Of a DNA stretch of 13,790 nucleotides, positions 1 through 7,288 are shown in pieces. The first letter of the stretch is position 1, and each line of letters starts with the position of its first letter. The notes below the pieces were generated by a model that was not told where the DNA came from, made no database searches, and saw nothing but the letters and a program-made list of their open reading frames with translations. Source of the stretch: Treponema sp. (GTDB lineage Bacteria > Spirochaetota > Spirochaetia > Treponematales > Breznakiellaceae); NCBI GenBank assembly GCA_009785045.1, contig WQXC01000036.1, positions 1-13,790 on the forward strand. Direction: 5' to 3'. Both the position numbers and the translations under genes were made by a program.

Positions 1-1
1 C

Positions 2-58
2 GCTCTTTCTGTTACGGATTTTCCAGTAATTATAAACGGAGCCGCAATTGCTGAATAA
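2..58 (+). CDS. C-terminal tail of an upstream gene, cut by window edge (tentative)
   Basis: Reading frame 2 is open from the window edge to a TAA at 56-58 and gives a plausible protein end, ALSVTDFPVIINGAAIAE. The other two plus frames give less protein-like peptides; frame 3 stops at 25-27, and frame 1 is rich in Ser, Cys and Arg. If real, its stop lies 11 nt inside the next gene, which starts with TTG at 48, so the two would be translationally coupled. Too little is present to name the product. Confidence 0.35.
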   Translation, partial: ALSVTDFPVIINGAAIAE

Positions 59-416
59 CAAAAGATATATTTTAATTTTAATGCTAGTTCTCTCAGCCTC
101 GCTTGTTTTTGCTTTTGGCGGCCGCGAGAAGGCAACTGCATTACCTGTTGTGCAGGTAACAGGAATTGTCCGCCTTGTAGGCAACGAACCCTTCACAGAA
201 CTGGTCATTTACGGTCACGAATTAACTGCCGAACAAACAACGCCAGCGGTTTCATGGTTTATAACAAGAGACGAAAGAAATAAACTGTTTGACCTTCAGC
301 ACCAGATCGTAACCGTAGAAGGCGAAGAAACTGTGACAGAATTAACATTTGCAAACGGAATGCCTGCCGGCACACGGCGCGAATTAAGCAATATCAGAAT
401 ACTTGAGGTTCACTAG
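48..416 (+). CDS. Small exported protein, possible OB-fold, unknown function
   Basis: This 122-residue protein begins with TTG, supported by a GGAG at 38-41 six bases upstream. Residues 1-24 form a signal peptide: a short basic start (NNKR), a hydrophobic core, then SLVFAFGG with a likely signal peptidase I cut after VFA. There is no cysteine, so it is not a lipoprotein; it should be periplasmic or secreted. The mature part alternates short beta-like segments (VVQVTGIVRLVG, TELVIYG, HQIVTVEGEE, LSNIRILEVH) in the spacing of a small OB-fold beta barrel, but that is inference from pattern and I do not recognise a named family. Its last 23 bases overlap the 3' end of rnhA on the opposite strand. 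It may be the distal gene of an operon entering from the left. Confidence 0.75.
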   Translation: MLNNKRYILILMLVLSASLVFAFGGREKATALPVVQVTGIVRLVGNEPFTELVIYGHELTAEQTTPAVSWFITRDERNKLFDLQHQIVTVEGEETVTELTFANGMPAGTRRELSNIRILEVH

Positions 417-894
417 GGTTTGCTTCTGCAGCATTTATTTCTGCAATCGCTTCCTGTGTCATAGCGTCACATAACTCGTTATACTCATTGCCTGCGTGCC
501 CTTTAACCCATTCCCATTTAAGCGAAAAATCGATTGCCAGCGAATCCAGCAATAGCCACAGATCCTTATTTTTAACGGGTGTTTTATCACTTGTCCGCCA
601 TGAGTTGCGTTTCCATGTGCGTATCCATTCTGTCATTCCCTTTTGTACATACTGCGAATCCGTAAGAATAGCCGCCTGACGCGGAACGCCGTCCATTACT
701 CTTAGTGCACGTAACGCCATAATAACGGCTGTTAACTCCATCCTGTTGTTGGTAGTTTCTTTTTCTGCGCCTTTGTTTTTGGCTATTATTTGACTACCCT
801 GAAAAGTCTGCTGAACCATAACATACGCCCAGCCGCCCGGTCCCGGATTTCCTGAACATCCGCCGTCTGTATAAATTTTAAAAGCTATATCCAT
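394..894 (-). CDS. rnhA: Ribonuclease HI
   Basis: This enzyme cuts the RNA strand of RNA:DNA hybrids in the cytoplasm, removing R-loops and Okazaki primer remnants. The 166-residue protein matches the usual length of about 155-165. The hallmark YTDGGCSGNPGPGGW is at residues 8-22. The catalytic acidic residues align as D10, E53 (in NNRMEL), D79 (in LTDSQYV) and D143 (in NELCDA), with the conserved histidine H133 in WVKGHAGN. The basic, tryptophan-rich substrate-binding stretch (EWIRTWKRNSW) is at 89-99. The last 20 or so residues are an Ala/Glu/Pro-rich tail. It lies 8 bp downstream of argF; its Shine-Dalgarno AGGG overlaps the argF stop codon, six bases before the ATG, so it is very likely co-transcribed and translationally coupled. 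Its 3' end overlaps the convergent exported-protein gene by 23 bp. Confidence 0.95.
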   Translation of the reverse strand: MDIAFKIYTDGGCSGNPGPGGWAYVMVQQTFQGSQIIAKNKGAEKETTNNRMELTAVIMALRALRVMDGVPRQAAILTDSQYVQKGMTEWIRTWKRNSWRTSDKTPVKNKDLWLLLDSLAIDFSLKWEWVKGHAGNEYNELCDAMTQEAIAEINAAEANPSEPQVF

Positions 895-902
895 GTTAAA
901 CC

Positions 903-1844
903 CTATTTAATTAATGTTGCCAGCATTACTGCTTTAATCGTATGTTTGCGGTTTTCCGCCTGATCCCATGCTTTGCTTTGCGGACCGTCAATAACATCTG
1001 CCGTTACTTCTTCGCCTTTTACTGCCGGAAGGCAATGCAGGAAAATAGTATTTTTTTTGCCTGTTTTATCCATCAATTTTTGATTCACCTGGTACGGGGT
1101 TAAAAGTTTTACCCGTTCATCTTTTTTATCTTCTTCACCCATCGATGTCCATACATCTGTGTAAAGCGCATCTGCGCCTGTTACCGCATTAATATCGGAA
1201 GTGACAGTTATAATTGCGCCGGATGCGGATGCAAGAGAACGGCATTTTTTTTGAAGTTCTTCATCGGGATTTAATTCTGCAGGTGTTATTACTGTAAAAT
1301 TTGTTCCCAGTTTGGAGCAGATTACCATTAGGGAACGAGCTACATTATTTCGTCCATCGCCTGTAAACACAAGTGTTTTACCTTTTACATCGCCGAAACT
1401 TTCTTCCAGTGTAAGCAAATCCGCAAGCGCCTGGGTTGGATGGTAGAGGTCTGTCAGTCCGTTGTATACAGGAACCTGTGAATATTTTGCCAGAACTTCT
1501 GCAGTCTCCTGTTTAAAACCGCGAAACTGGATAGCGCTGAACATTCTGCCAAGCACGCGGGCAGTATCTTCAAGCGACTCCTTGCTGCCAAGCTGAATAT
1601 CTGCTGTCGAAAGAAATACCGGATGACCGCCTTCCTCACCGAATGCAGTTTCAAAAGCGCATCTGGTTCTGGTAGATCTTTTTTCGAACAATAAGGCAAG
1701 GGTTTTTCCCTGGAAACGGCGTAAAATTCTGCCTTTTTTGGCTTCGGCTTTGACTTTAGCGGAAAGCTTTAATAAAAACCGGATTTCATCCGGGGAATAA
1801 TCCAGCAATGTAAGCAAGGATCGTCCGTATAATGATAATGGCAT
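903..1844 (-). CDS. argF: Ornithine carbamoyltransferase
   Basis: It transfers the carbamoyl group of carbamoyl phosphate to ornithine, giving citrulline, or runs in reverse in the arginine deiminase pathway. At 313 residues it is slightly shorter than the common 310-335. Seen motifs: the carbamoyl-phosphate loop FEKRSTRTR (53-61), HPTQ (135-138), the GDGRNNVA turn (162-169), the ornithine-binding SMGEE loop (234-238), the diagnostic HCLPA (269-273 by my count, within one residue), and a conserved C-terminal AENRKHTIKAVM. The sequence follows the E. coli ArgI/ArcB type subgroup (LLFEKRSTRTRCAFE, HPTQALADLLT). The start is well supported by GGAGG six bases before the ATG. No other arginine or deiminase gene is adjacent, so anabolic versus catabolic use cannot be settled here; the partner is rnhA downstream. 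It diverges from the histidine kinase across 103 bp. Confidence 0.93.
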   Translation of the reverse strand: MPLSLYGRSLLTLLDYSPDEIRFLLKLSAKVKAEAKKGRILRRFQGKTLALLFEKRSTRTRCAFETAFGEEGGHPVFLSTADIQLGSKESLEDTARVLGRMFSAIQFRGFKQETAEVLAKYSQVPVYNGLTDLYHPTQALADLLTLEESFGDVKGKTLVFTGDGRNNVARSLMVICSKLGTNFTVITPAELNPDEELQKKCRSLASASGAIITVTSDINAVTGADALYTDVWTSMGEEDKKDERVKLLTPYQVNQKLMDKTGKKNTIFLHCLPAVKGEEVTADVIDGPQSKAWDQAENRKHTIKAVMLATLIK

Positions 1845-1910
1845 AATGCACCTCCGTTGTGTACATCTTACAAAAGGTTTAAAATTATTCTACAATATTC
1901 CTGTGCAATA

Positions 1911-1919
1911 TGATATACT
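1911..1919 (+). promoter_or_regulatory. Candidate extended -10 promoter of the kinase gene
   Basis: The sequence TGATATACT reads as an extended -10 (TGn followed by TATACT, five of six matches to TATAAT). It sits about 28 bp before the kinase ATG and leaves room for a short leader carrying GGAG (1931-1934) and AGGGG (1936-1940). The -35 region is poor, as is usual for extended -10 promoters. I could not identify a convincing promoter for the divergent argF gene in the same interval. Confidence 0.4.
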
Positions 1920-1947
1920 TAAATAGCATAGGAGCAGGGGTAGTCAA

Positions 1948-4461
1948 ATGAAAAATAACACGTCAACCTCGCTTTTCGCTCAATTGGCATTTACTGTATT
2001 GGCATTCGCGGCTATGGTGCTTATAAGTCACTTCTTTATGCGCAGTATTGTGCATAGAAATTTAGTGCGTAATGCCGAAAGCGTTTTTACATTTGCGCAA
2101 GCCCAGATAGAAGCTGATTTGCTTGAGCCAAAGACAGTCTTAAGCGGTTTTGCACATACTATTTCCAGCATGATTTCCCGCGGTGATTCGTACGAAACAG
2201 TAAAAAGTTATCTTCACGATTTTACTGATTATTTACATGTATCCGGTAGCCATTTAATGAGGTCCAGCGCCTTGTTCGGGTATCTTGAGGCATTCAATAA
2301 TCCTGTCTTTGTCAGCAGCAGCAATGTCGCGCTGGAAGATATTAACCCGCTGGAAAGGCCGTGGTATCAGGATGCTGTGGCAAATTGCTGCACGATTATC
2401 GAAACTGCACCATATGCTCATGCTATAACCGGAGTAAAGGTTATATCATATGCGCGTTGTGTTCATGATTTAAGCGGAGAATTAAAAGGTGTTATTGCCT
2501 TAAATATTAATGTAAATGATATTGGCGCAAATATAATAGAAATTGCTGTTAATCAGGGCGGTTATGGAATGCTGATAAGCGGAGATTTTACCATAATTGC
2601 CCATGCGAATCCTGATTTTGTTGGCAGGGATGTGAGAGATTCTGATATACCTCTTTCGTTATTTTCAGATGATTTTTTGGCAGGAAGAGATGTTCTGGAA
2701 CGTCCAATAGCAAACTGGAAAGGCGAAAATACAATTGCATTTATAAAAAAAATATCCAACGGCTGGTATCTTGGTCTTTTAACACCGGAAAAACCTTTTT
2801 ACAGAGATCTTTCCACCATGGCTACAACGCTTATTTTAATCGGCGCGCTTTCTGCTGTAGTTCTTGTTATTATTTTATTCCGTATAGATTCTGCAAGAAG
2901 TAAATCCGACAGGGAGAGCAGGCATAAAAGCGCGTTCCTTGCTAACATGAGCCACGAAATACGCACGCCAATGAATGCAATTATCGGAATGATTACAATT
3001 GGTAAATCATCCCCGGATATTGAAAAAAAAGATCATTGTTTTTTAAAAATAGAAGACGCTTCGAATCATCTTCTTGGAGTTATCAACGATATTTTGGATA
3101 TGTCCAAAATAGAAGCCAATAAATTTGATCTTTCTCCATCTGAGTTTAATTTTGAAAAAATGCTTCAGCGGATTGTGAATGTTGTAAATTTCCGTGTTGA
3201 TGAAAAGTTTCAAAAATTTTCTGTTTACATTGATGGGAAAATACCTATGGATCTGGTCGGAGACGATCAAAGACTTGCGCAGGTTATTACAAACCTGCTT
3301 GGTAATGCGATTAAATTCACTCCCGAGTACGGTTCCATTCATCTTGATACTCGCTTAACGGAAGAAAAAGACGGCGTTTGCACATTACAGATTTCTATAT
3401 CAGATACCGGTATTGGAATGACTGCGGAGCAGCAAAAGCGCGTATTCAGTTCATTTGAGCAGGCAGAGACAAGTACAACACGTAAATACGGCGGTACAGG
3501 TCTTGGTCTTGCAATCTCCAAAAGTATAGTGGAACTTATGGGCGGAAAGATATGGATGGTTTCTGAACCAAATAAAGGTTCTACATTTTCTTTCTCTGTT
3601 CATTTAAAAAAAGGTTCCAAACCGCATAAAGGAATGCTGTCTGCGGATGTTAATTTGGAAAATGTACGAATTATGGTTGTAGATGATGATCCGGATATCT
3701 TAAGTTACTTTAATGAAATCTCACGCGGGTTTGATCTAAAGTGCGATACCGCATTAAGCGGAGATGATGCGATTAAGCTTGTGCAGGAAAATGGTTTTTA
3801 CCATATCTATTTTGTGGATTGGAAAATGCCCGGAATGGATGGAATACAATTGGCAAAAGAATTAAAAACCCACCATCAGTCTGTAGAGTCTGTAGTTATA
3901 ATGATTACTGCGGCTGAATGGACCAGAATAGAATCAGAAGCCAGGCAAGCCGGCGTGGATAAATTCCTGTCCAAGCCGCTGTTCCCGTCCTGCATAGCAA
4001 ATGTAATAAACGAGGCGCTTGGCATTGATCATAAAAAGATAGAAGAGGTGCAAAACAACATTACAAACCTTTTTGCCGGCAGATGCATATTGCTTGCGGA
4101 AGATGTCGAAATAAACCGTGATATTGTTTATGCGCTGCTTGAACCGACCGGGCTTGAAATTGACTGGGCAGAAAACGGCAAAGAGGCGCTTAGAATGTTC
4201 TCTGAAAATCCGGATAAATACGAAATGATTTTTATGGATGTTCAAATGCCGGAAATGGACGGCTATGAAACAACTCGCAAAATCAGAGGGTTGAATATTC
4301 CGCAAGCCAGGGATATCCGTATTGTTGCCATGACGGCTAACGTTTTCCGGGAAGATATAGAAAGATGTCTGGAAGCCGGAATGGATAACCACATCGGTAA
4401 GCCGCTTGATTTTAACGAAGTTATCGAAAAGTTAAATGTCTATTTGCCAAAAAAAAATTAA
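1948..4461 (+). CDS. Membrane hybrid sensor histidine kinase with Cache domain and two receivers
   Basis: This 837-residue sensor kinase has two membrane helices (about 9-30 and 291-311) flanking a periplasmic dCache-like domain (about 35-285, with ERPWYQDAV at 136-144). The cytoplasmic part has a HisKA dimerisation domain with the phosphorylated histidine H336 in SHEIRTPMN, and a HATPase domain with the N box around N449-N453, DTGIGM (486-491), FEQAE and GGTGLGL (515-521). Two receiver domains follow: the first has acidic residues D579-D581, phospho-acceptor D624, T654 and K676; the second has E718/D719, D764, T796 and K818. Every catalytic residue looks intact. There is no HAMP between the second helix and HisKA, and no phosphotransfer domain or DNA-binding output. 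A partner must be encoded elsewhere. The start has GGAG and AGGGG upstream. The ligand cannot be told from sequence. Confidence 0.93.
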   Translation: MKNNTSTSLFAQLAFTVLAFAAMVLISHFFMRSIVHRNLVRNAESVFTFAQAQIEADLLEPKTVLSGFAHTISSMISRGDSYETVKSYLHDFTDYLHVSGSHLMRSSALFGYLEAFNNPVFVSSSNVALEDINPLERPWYQDAVANCCTIIETAPYAHAITGVKVISYARCVHDLSGELKGVIALNINVNDIGANIIEIAVNQGGYGMLISGDFTIIAHANPDFVGRDVRDSDIPLSLFSDDFLAGRDVLERPIANWKGENTIAFIKKISNGWYLGLLTPEKPFYRDLSTMATTLILIGALSAVVLVIILFRIDSARSKSDRESRHKSAFLANMSHEIRTPMNAIIGMITIGKSSPDIEKKDHCFLKIEDASNHLLGVINDILDMSKIEANKFDLSPSEFNFEKMLQRIVNVVNFRVDEKFQKFSVYIDGKIPMDLVGDDQRLAQVITNLLGNAIKFTPEYGSIHLDTRLTEEKDGVCTLQISISDTGIGMTAEQQKRVFSSFEQAETSTTRKYGGTGLGLAISKSIVELMGGKIWMVSEPNKGSTFSFSVHLKKGSKPHKGMLSADVNLENVRIMVVDDDPDILSYFNEISRGFDLKCDTALSGDDAIKLVQENGFYHIYFVDWKMPGMDGIQLAKELKTHHQSVESVVIMITAAEWTRIESEARQAGVDKFLSKPLFPSCIANVINEALGIDHKKIEEVQNNITNLFAGRCILLAEDVEINRDIVYALLEPTGLEIDWAENGKEALRMFSENPDKYEMIFMDVQMPEMDGYETTRKIRGLNIPQARDIRIVAMTANVFREDIERCLEAGMDNHIGKPLDFNEVIEKLNVYLPKKN

Positions 4462-4504
4462 TATTAGATAACGTTAATTAACTATAAAAAGAGGAGTGTT
4501 AATT

Positions 4505-6247
4505 ATGAAAACAGAAATTCTGGAAAGAGCAAAAGATTATATAATTAAGGAAAAAGATGCTGATTTCCGGCAGGAAGTTGAAAAACTTCTTGCAGAAGGC
4601 AGTGAAGCGGCAGAAAAAGAACTTGCAGACAGGTTTTATCAAAACCTGGAGTTTGGCACAGGAGGTCTTCGCGGAGTAATCGGCGGCGGCTACAACCGTA
4701 TGAATTCCCTGGTGGTAAAAAGCGCAACTCAGGGACTTGCTTCCTATCTTATTAAAGCTGTTCCTAAAAAAGCTGCGGCAGGCGAACTAAAGGCAGTTAT
4801 TGCTTACGACAGCCGCCGATATTCTTACGAATTTGCCGAAGCTGCCGCGCTCATCTTTGCTGGAAACGGAATTAAGACATGGCTTTTTTCCGGTATGCGC
4901 CCTACACCGGAATTATCATTTGCAATCCGCCATTTAGGCTGTGATACCGGCATTGTTGTAACTGCAAGTCACAATCCGCCGCAATACAATGGCTACAAGG
5001 CATACTGGAACGACGGCTCGCAGGTAATACCTCCGCATGATGTCGGTATAATCGATGAAGTAAACAATGTAAAAGATATAAAAGAGATTTCCCGCAAGGA
5101 AGCTTTGGAAAAAGGCCTTCTTGTTATTATCGATAAAGAAATAGACGAGCCGTACCATGCAATGATAAAATCAAAACTTTTCAGGCCGGAATTGATAAAA
5201 GAAAAAGCAGGAGATGTTAAAATTGTTTTTACTCCGCTTCACGGAACGGGTGCAATGCACGTAGAAAAAGTTTTGGGCGACCTTGGCTTAAAAGTAATTA
5301 CTGTTCCCGAACAGCGTGAAGGCGACGGGAATTTCCCGACTGTTGCATTTCCAAACCCGGAAGAAGCCGCAGCGCTTGAAATGGCAATAAAACTTGGCGC
5401 TAAAGAAAAAGCCGATGTTGTCATGGCAACAGACCCAGACGCAGACCGCTTTGGAATAGCTGTTCCGGATAAAAACGGCGGGTTTGCTCTTGTTTCTGGA
5501 AACCAGATGGGTGTTCTGCTTGCAGATTATATTTTTTATTCATTAAAAGAGCTGGGTAAGCTGCCGCCGAACGCTGCAATGATTAATTCCATTGTTACCA
5601 CTGGAATGCAAAAAAGGGTGGCAGAGTACTACGGCGGCGAGTGCGTTGAATGTCTTACAGGTTTTAAATGGATTGCAGACGTTATGCGTAAATGGGAAAA
5701 CGGAGAAGCCGGCGGAAAATCTTTTGTCTTTGGAACTGAAGAAAGCTACGGCTACAATATAGAAACCGAAGTGCGTGACAAGGACGGCGTTTCGGCGGCT
5801 GCTTTAACTGCGGAAATGACCATTTACTGGCGCAGCAAGGGTAAGAGTCTTCTTGACCGCCTTGATGACCTGTATGTTATCTGCGGCTACTGGCAGGAAA
5901 TGGGCATTTCCAAATACTTCCAGGGACCGGAAGGCCCGTCAATTATGAACGGCATTATGGAAGAATACCGCAAAAATCCTCCAAAAACCCTTGGCGGCAT
6001 AGAAATAGCAAAAGTCCGCGATATTAAAAACGGCGCGGACGGTCTTCCGCCAAGCGATGTGTTACAGTTCTTCCTGACAGACGGCACTGTGGTTAGCGCT
6101 CGCCCCAGCGGCACCGAGCCAAAAATTAAATTTTACGCCTCCTGCCGCGCCGAAGTCGGTTCTGGAGGCCTGGACGGCGCTAAAGCCGAAGCTGCCCGAA
6201 AACTGGATGCCATAAAAAAGGACATTCGCGCAGTAATTGGCGATTAA
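4505..6247 (+). CDS. Phosphoglucomutase/phosphomannomutase (alpha-D-phosphohexomutase)
   Basis: This cytoplasmic enzyme moves the phosphate between C1 and C6 of hexose phosphates, feeding glycolysis or sugar-nucleotide synthesis. At 580 residues it matches the long PgcA/PGM2-like group rather than the 450-residue ManB/GlmM type. Motifs seen: GTGGLRG near 51; the catalytic serine in VTASHNPPQYNGYK (S155); the metal-binding DPDADR (aspartates 310, 312, 314); the sugar-recognition GTEESYGYN (about 410-418); and the phosphate-binding SARPSGTEPK (about 531-540). I chose the ATG at 4505 because AGAGGAG (4490-4496) lies eight bases before it; the upstream in-frame GTG at 4496 overlaps that ribosome-binding site. 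It follows the kinase by 43 bp without a visible terminator, so co-transcription is possible. Glucose versus mannose preference cannot be assigned. Confidence 0.92.
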   Translation: MKTEILERAKDYIIKEKDADFRQEVEKLLAEGSEAAEKELADRFYQNLEFGTGGLRGVIGGGYNRMNSLVVKSATQGLASYLIKAVPKKAAAGELKAVIAYDSRRYSYEFAEAAALIFAGNGIKTWLFSGMRPTPELSFAIRHLGCDTGIVVTASHNPPQYNGYKAYWNDGSQVIPPHDVGIIDEVNNVKDIKEISRKEALEKGLLVIIDKEIDEPYHAMIKSKLFRPELIKEKAGDVKIVFTPLHGTGAMHVEKVLGDLGLKVITVPEQREGDGNFPTVAFPNPEEAAALEMAIKLGAKEKADVVMATDPDADRFGIAVPDKNGGFALVSGNQMGVLLADYIFYSLKELGKLPPNAAMINSIVTTGMQKRVAEYYGGECVECLTGFKWIADVMRKWENGEAGGKSFVFGTEESYGYNIETEVRDKDGVSAAALTAEMTIYWRSKGKSLLDRLDDLYVICGYWQEMGISKYFQGPEGPSIMNGIMEEYRKNPPKTLGGIEIAKVRDIKNGADGLPPSDVLQFFLTDGTVVSARPSGTEPKIKFYASCRAEVGSGGLDGAKAEAARKLDAIKKDIRAVIGD

Positions 6248-6258
6248 TATTTGGTTTC

Positions 6259-6271
6259 TGTAACGGTTACA
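6259..6271. repeat. 13-bp palindrome TGTAACGGTTACA upstream of tatT
   Basis: TGTAAC-G-GTTACA is a perfect inverted repeat around a single central base. It lies just after the mutase stop and overlaps where the -35 of the tatT promoter would fall, so it could be an operator; the half sites recall LacI-type operators but with one base fewer in the centre. It is also followed by a T-rich run (6272-6285), so a weak terminator for the mutase (5-bp stem, 3-nt loop) is the competing reading. Confidence 0.4.
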
Positions 6272-6286
6272 TCTTTGTTTGTTTTA

Positions 6287-6295
6287 TGTTATAGT
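6287..6295 (+). promoter_or_regulatory. Candidate extended -10 promoter of the tat operon
   Basis: TGTTATAGT is an extended -10 (TGn plus TATAGT, five of six matches). A weak -35 (GTTACA, 6266-6271) sits 18 bp upstream and overlaps the 13-bp palindrome. The start site would fall near 6302, close to the AAGG ribosome-binding site (6300-6303), so the leader would be very short or the true start slightly upstream. Confidence 0.35.
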
Positions 6296-6309
6296 GGGCA
6301 AGGTATATT

Positions 6310-7257
6310 ATGAGAATATATAAGTTTATTTTGATTACTCTGGCTGTTTGCGGTCTCCTGCTAACGTCTTGTTCGATCAACAAGCTGGCTATGAACCTGG
6401 TTGCTGATGCGCTTACCGGCGAAGGCGGCACAGATGTCTTTACCGGAGATAACGATCCTCAGTTAGTTGGAGACGCCATTCCGTTTGCCATTAAAATGTA
6501 TGAATCCTTATTGGCAGGAAACCCCACTCACCAGGGATTAGTTTTTACTACAGGTTCGCTTTTTGTAATGTATGCCAATGCATTTATCCAGGGACCTGCA
6601 GAAATGCTGCCGCACAATGACTGGCAGGCTCGTGAAGCTGCGATGAATCGCGCCAAGAACATGTACCTTAGGGGATATAATATTCTCTATGACGGACTTG
6701 AGGCAAAATACAGCGGTTTTAGACAAGGTATAGCAAATGAAGGTACCCGGCAGAGTTTCCTTAATAAAATAAAAAAGGATGATGTAGGGTTTTTATACTG
6801 GACTGTCGCAGGAGGGCTTTCCGCTTTTTCCATCGATATTATGGATTTTGAACTGAGCGCCCGGATACCTGAATGGAATGCAATGATCCACAGAGCATAT
6901 GAGCTTGATCCGGATTTTGGCGGCTGTGCTCTGGATGAATTCTTTATCATTTTTTATGCTTCGCTGCCGGATACGCTTGGCGGAGATCCAGAAAAAGCAC
7001 AGGTTCACTTTCAAAGGGCAATAGAAAAATCCAAAGGAACTTCGACAAGCGCATATTTGTCATATGCTCAAAGTATCTGTATTCCGGCTCAGGATTACGA
7101 CACCTTTGAAGAAAACCTGAAAAAAGCTCTTGCCATAAATCCCGATGACGATGTTTCATCAAGGCTTGTTAACATTATTAATCAGCGAAAAGCAAAGTGG
7201 CTGCTTGATAATGCCTGGCAGTTCTTTTCGTTTCTTCCAATTCCTGACGATTTTTAA
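6310..7257 (+). CDS. tatT: TatT-like TRAP transporter-associated TPR lipoprotein
   Basis: This is a periplasmic lipoprotein that partners a TRAP binding protein. Residues 1-20 are a lipoprotein signal peptide ending in LLLTSC, with C21 the lipidated residue. The mature protein (315 residues in all, near the T. pallidum TatT length) is all-helical in character; the C-terminal half holds tetratricopeptide-like repeats, for example HRAYELDPDF (194-203), DPEKAQVHFQRAIEK (226-240) and FEENLKKALAINPDD (266-280). In T. pallidum, TatT (TP0956) forms a trimer that binds the ligand-binding protein TatP. The identification rests on the lipobox, the repeats and especially the two TRAP genes immediately downstream. 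The start has AAGG six bases upstream. The next gene begins 31 bp on, so the three form one operon. The transported ligand is unknown. Confidence 0.88.
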   Translation: MRIYKFILITLAVCGLLLTSCSINKLAMNLVADALTGEGGTDVFTGDNDPQLVGDAIPFAIKMYESLLAGNPTHQGLVFTTGSLFVMYANAFIQGPAEMLPHNDWQAREAAMNRAKNMYLRGYNILYDGLEAKYSGFRQGIANEGTRQSFLNKIKKDDVGFLYWTVAGGLSAFSIDIMDFELSARIPEWNAMIHRAYELDPDFGGCALDEFFIIFYASLPDTLGGDPEKAQVHFQRAIEKSKGTSTSAYLSYAQSICIPAQDYDTFEENLKKALAINPDDDVSSRLVNIINQRKAKWLLDNAWQFFSFLPIPDDF

Positions 7258-7288
7258 TATAATGTAGATAATTTAGGAGGTATATTAA

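Noticed and set aside
4469..4482. Nested palindromes TAACGTTA and GTTAATTAAC between the kinase and mutase genes
   Set aside because: Short, AT-rich, without a T tract or nearby promoter; not enough to call a terminator or operator.
4496..4504. GTG start for the phosphohexomutase
   Set aside because: The GTG overlaps the AGAGGAG ribosome-binding site that serves the ATG at 4505.
4934..5158. Minus-strand open frames inside the mutase, kinase and permease genes
   Set aside because: All lie wholly within well-supported genes, lack ribosome-binding sites, and have shadow-like composition.
7258..7263. Perfect TATAAT between tatT and tatP as an internal promoter
   Set aside because: No convincing -35 at 17 bp (TTCCAA, three of six) and no TGn extension; in AT-rich spacer this hexamer is likely by chance.
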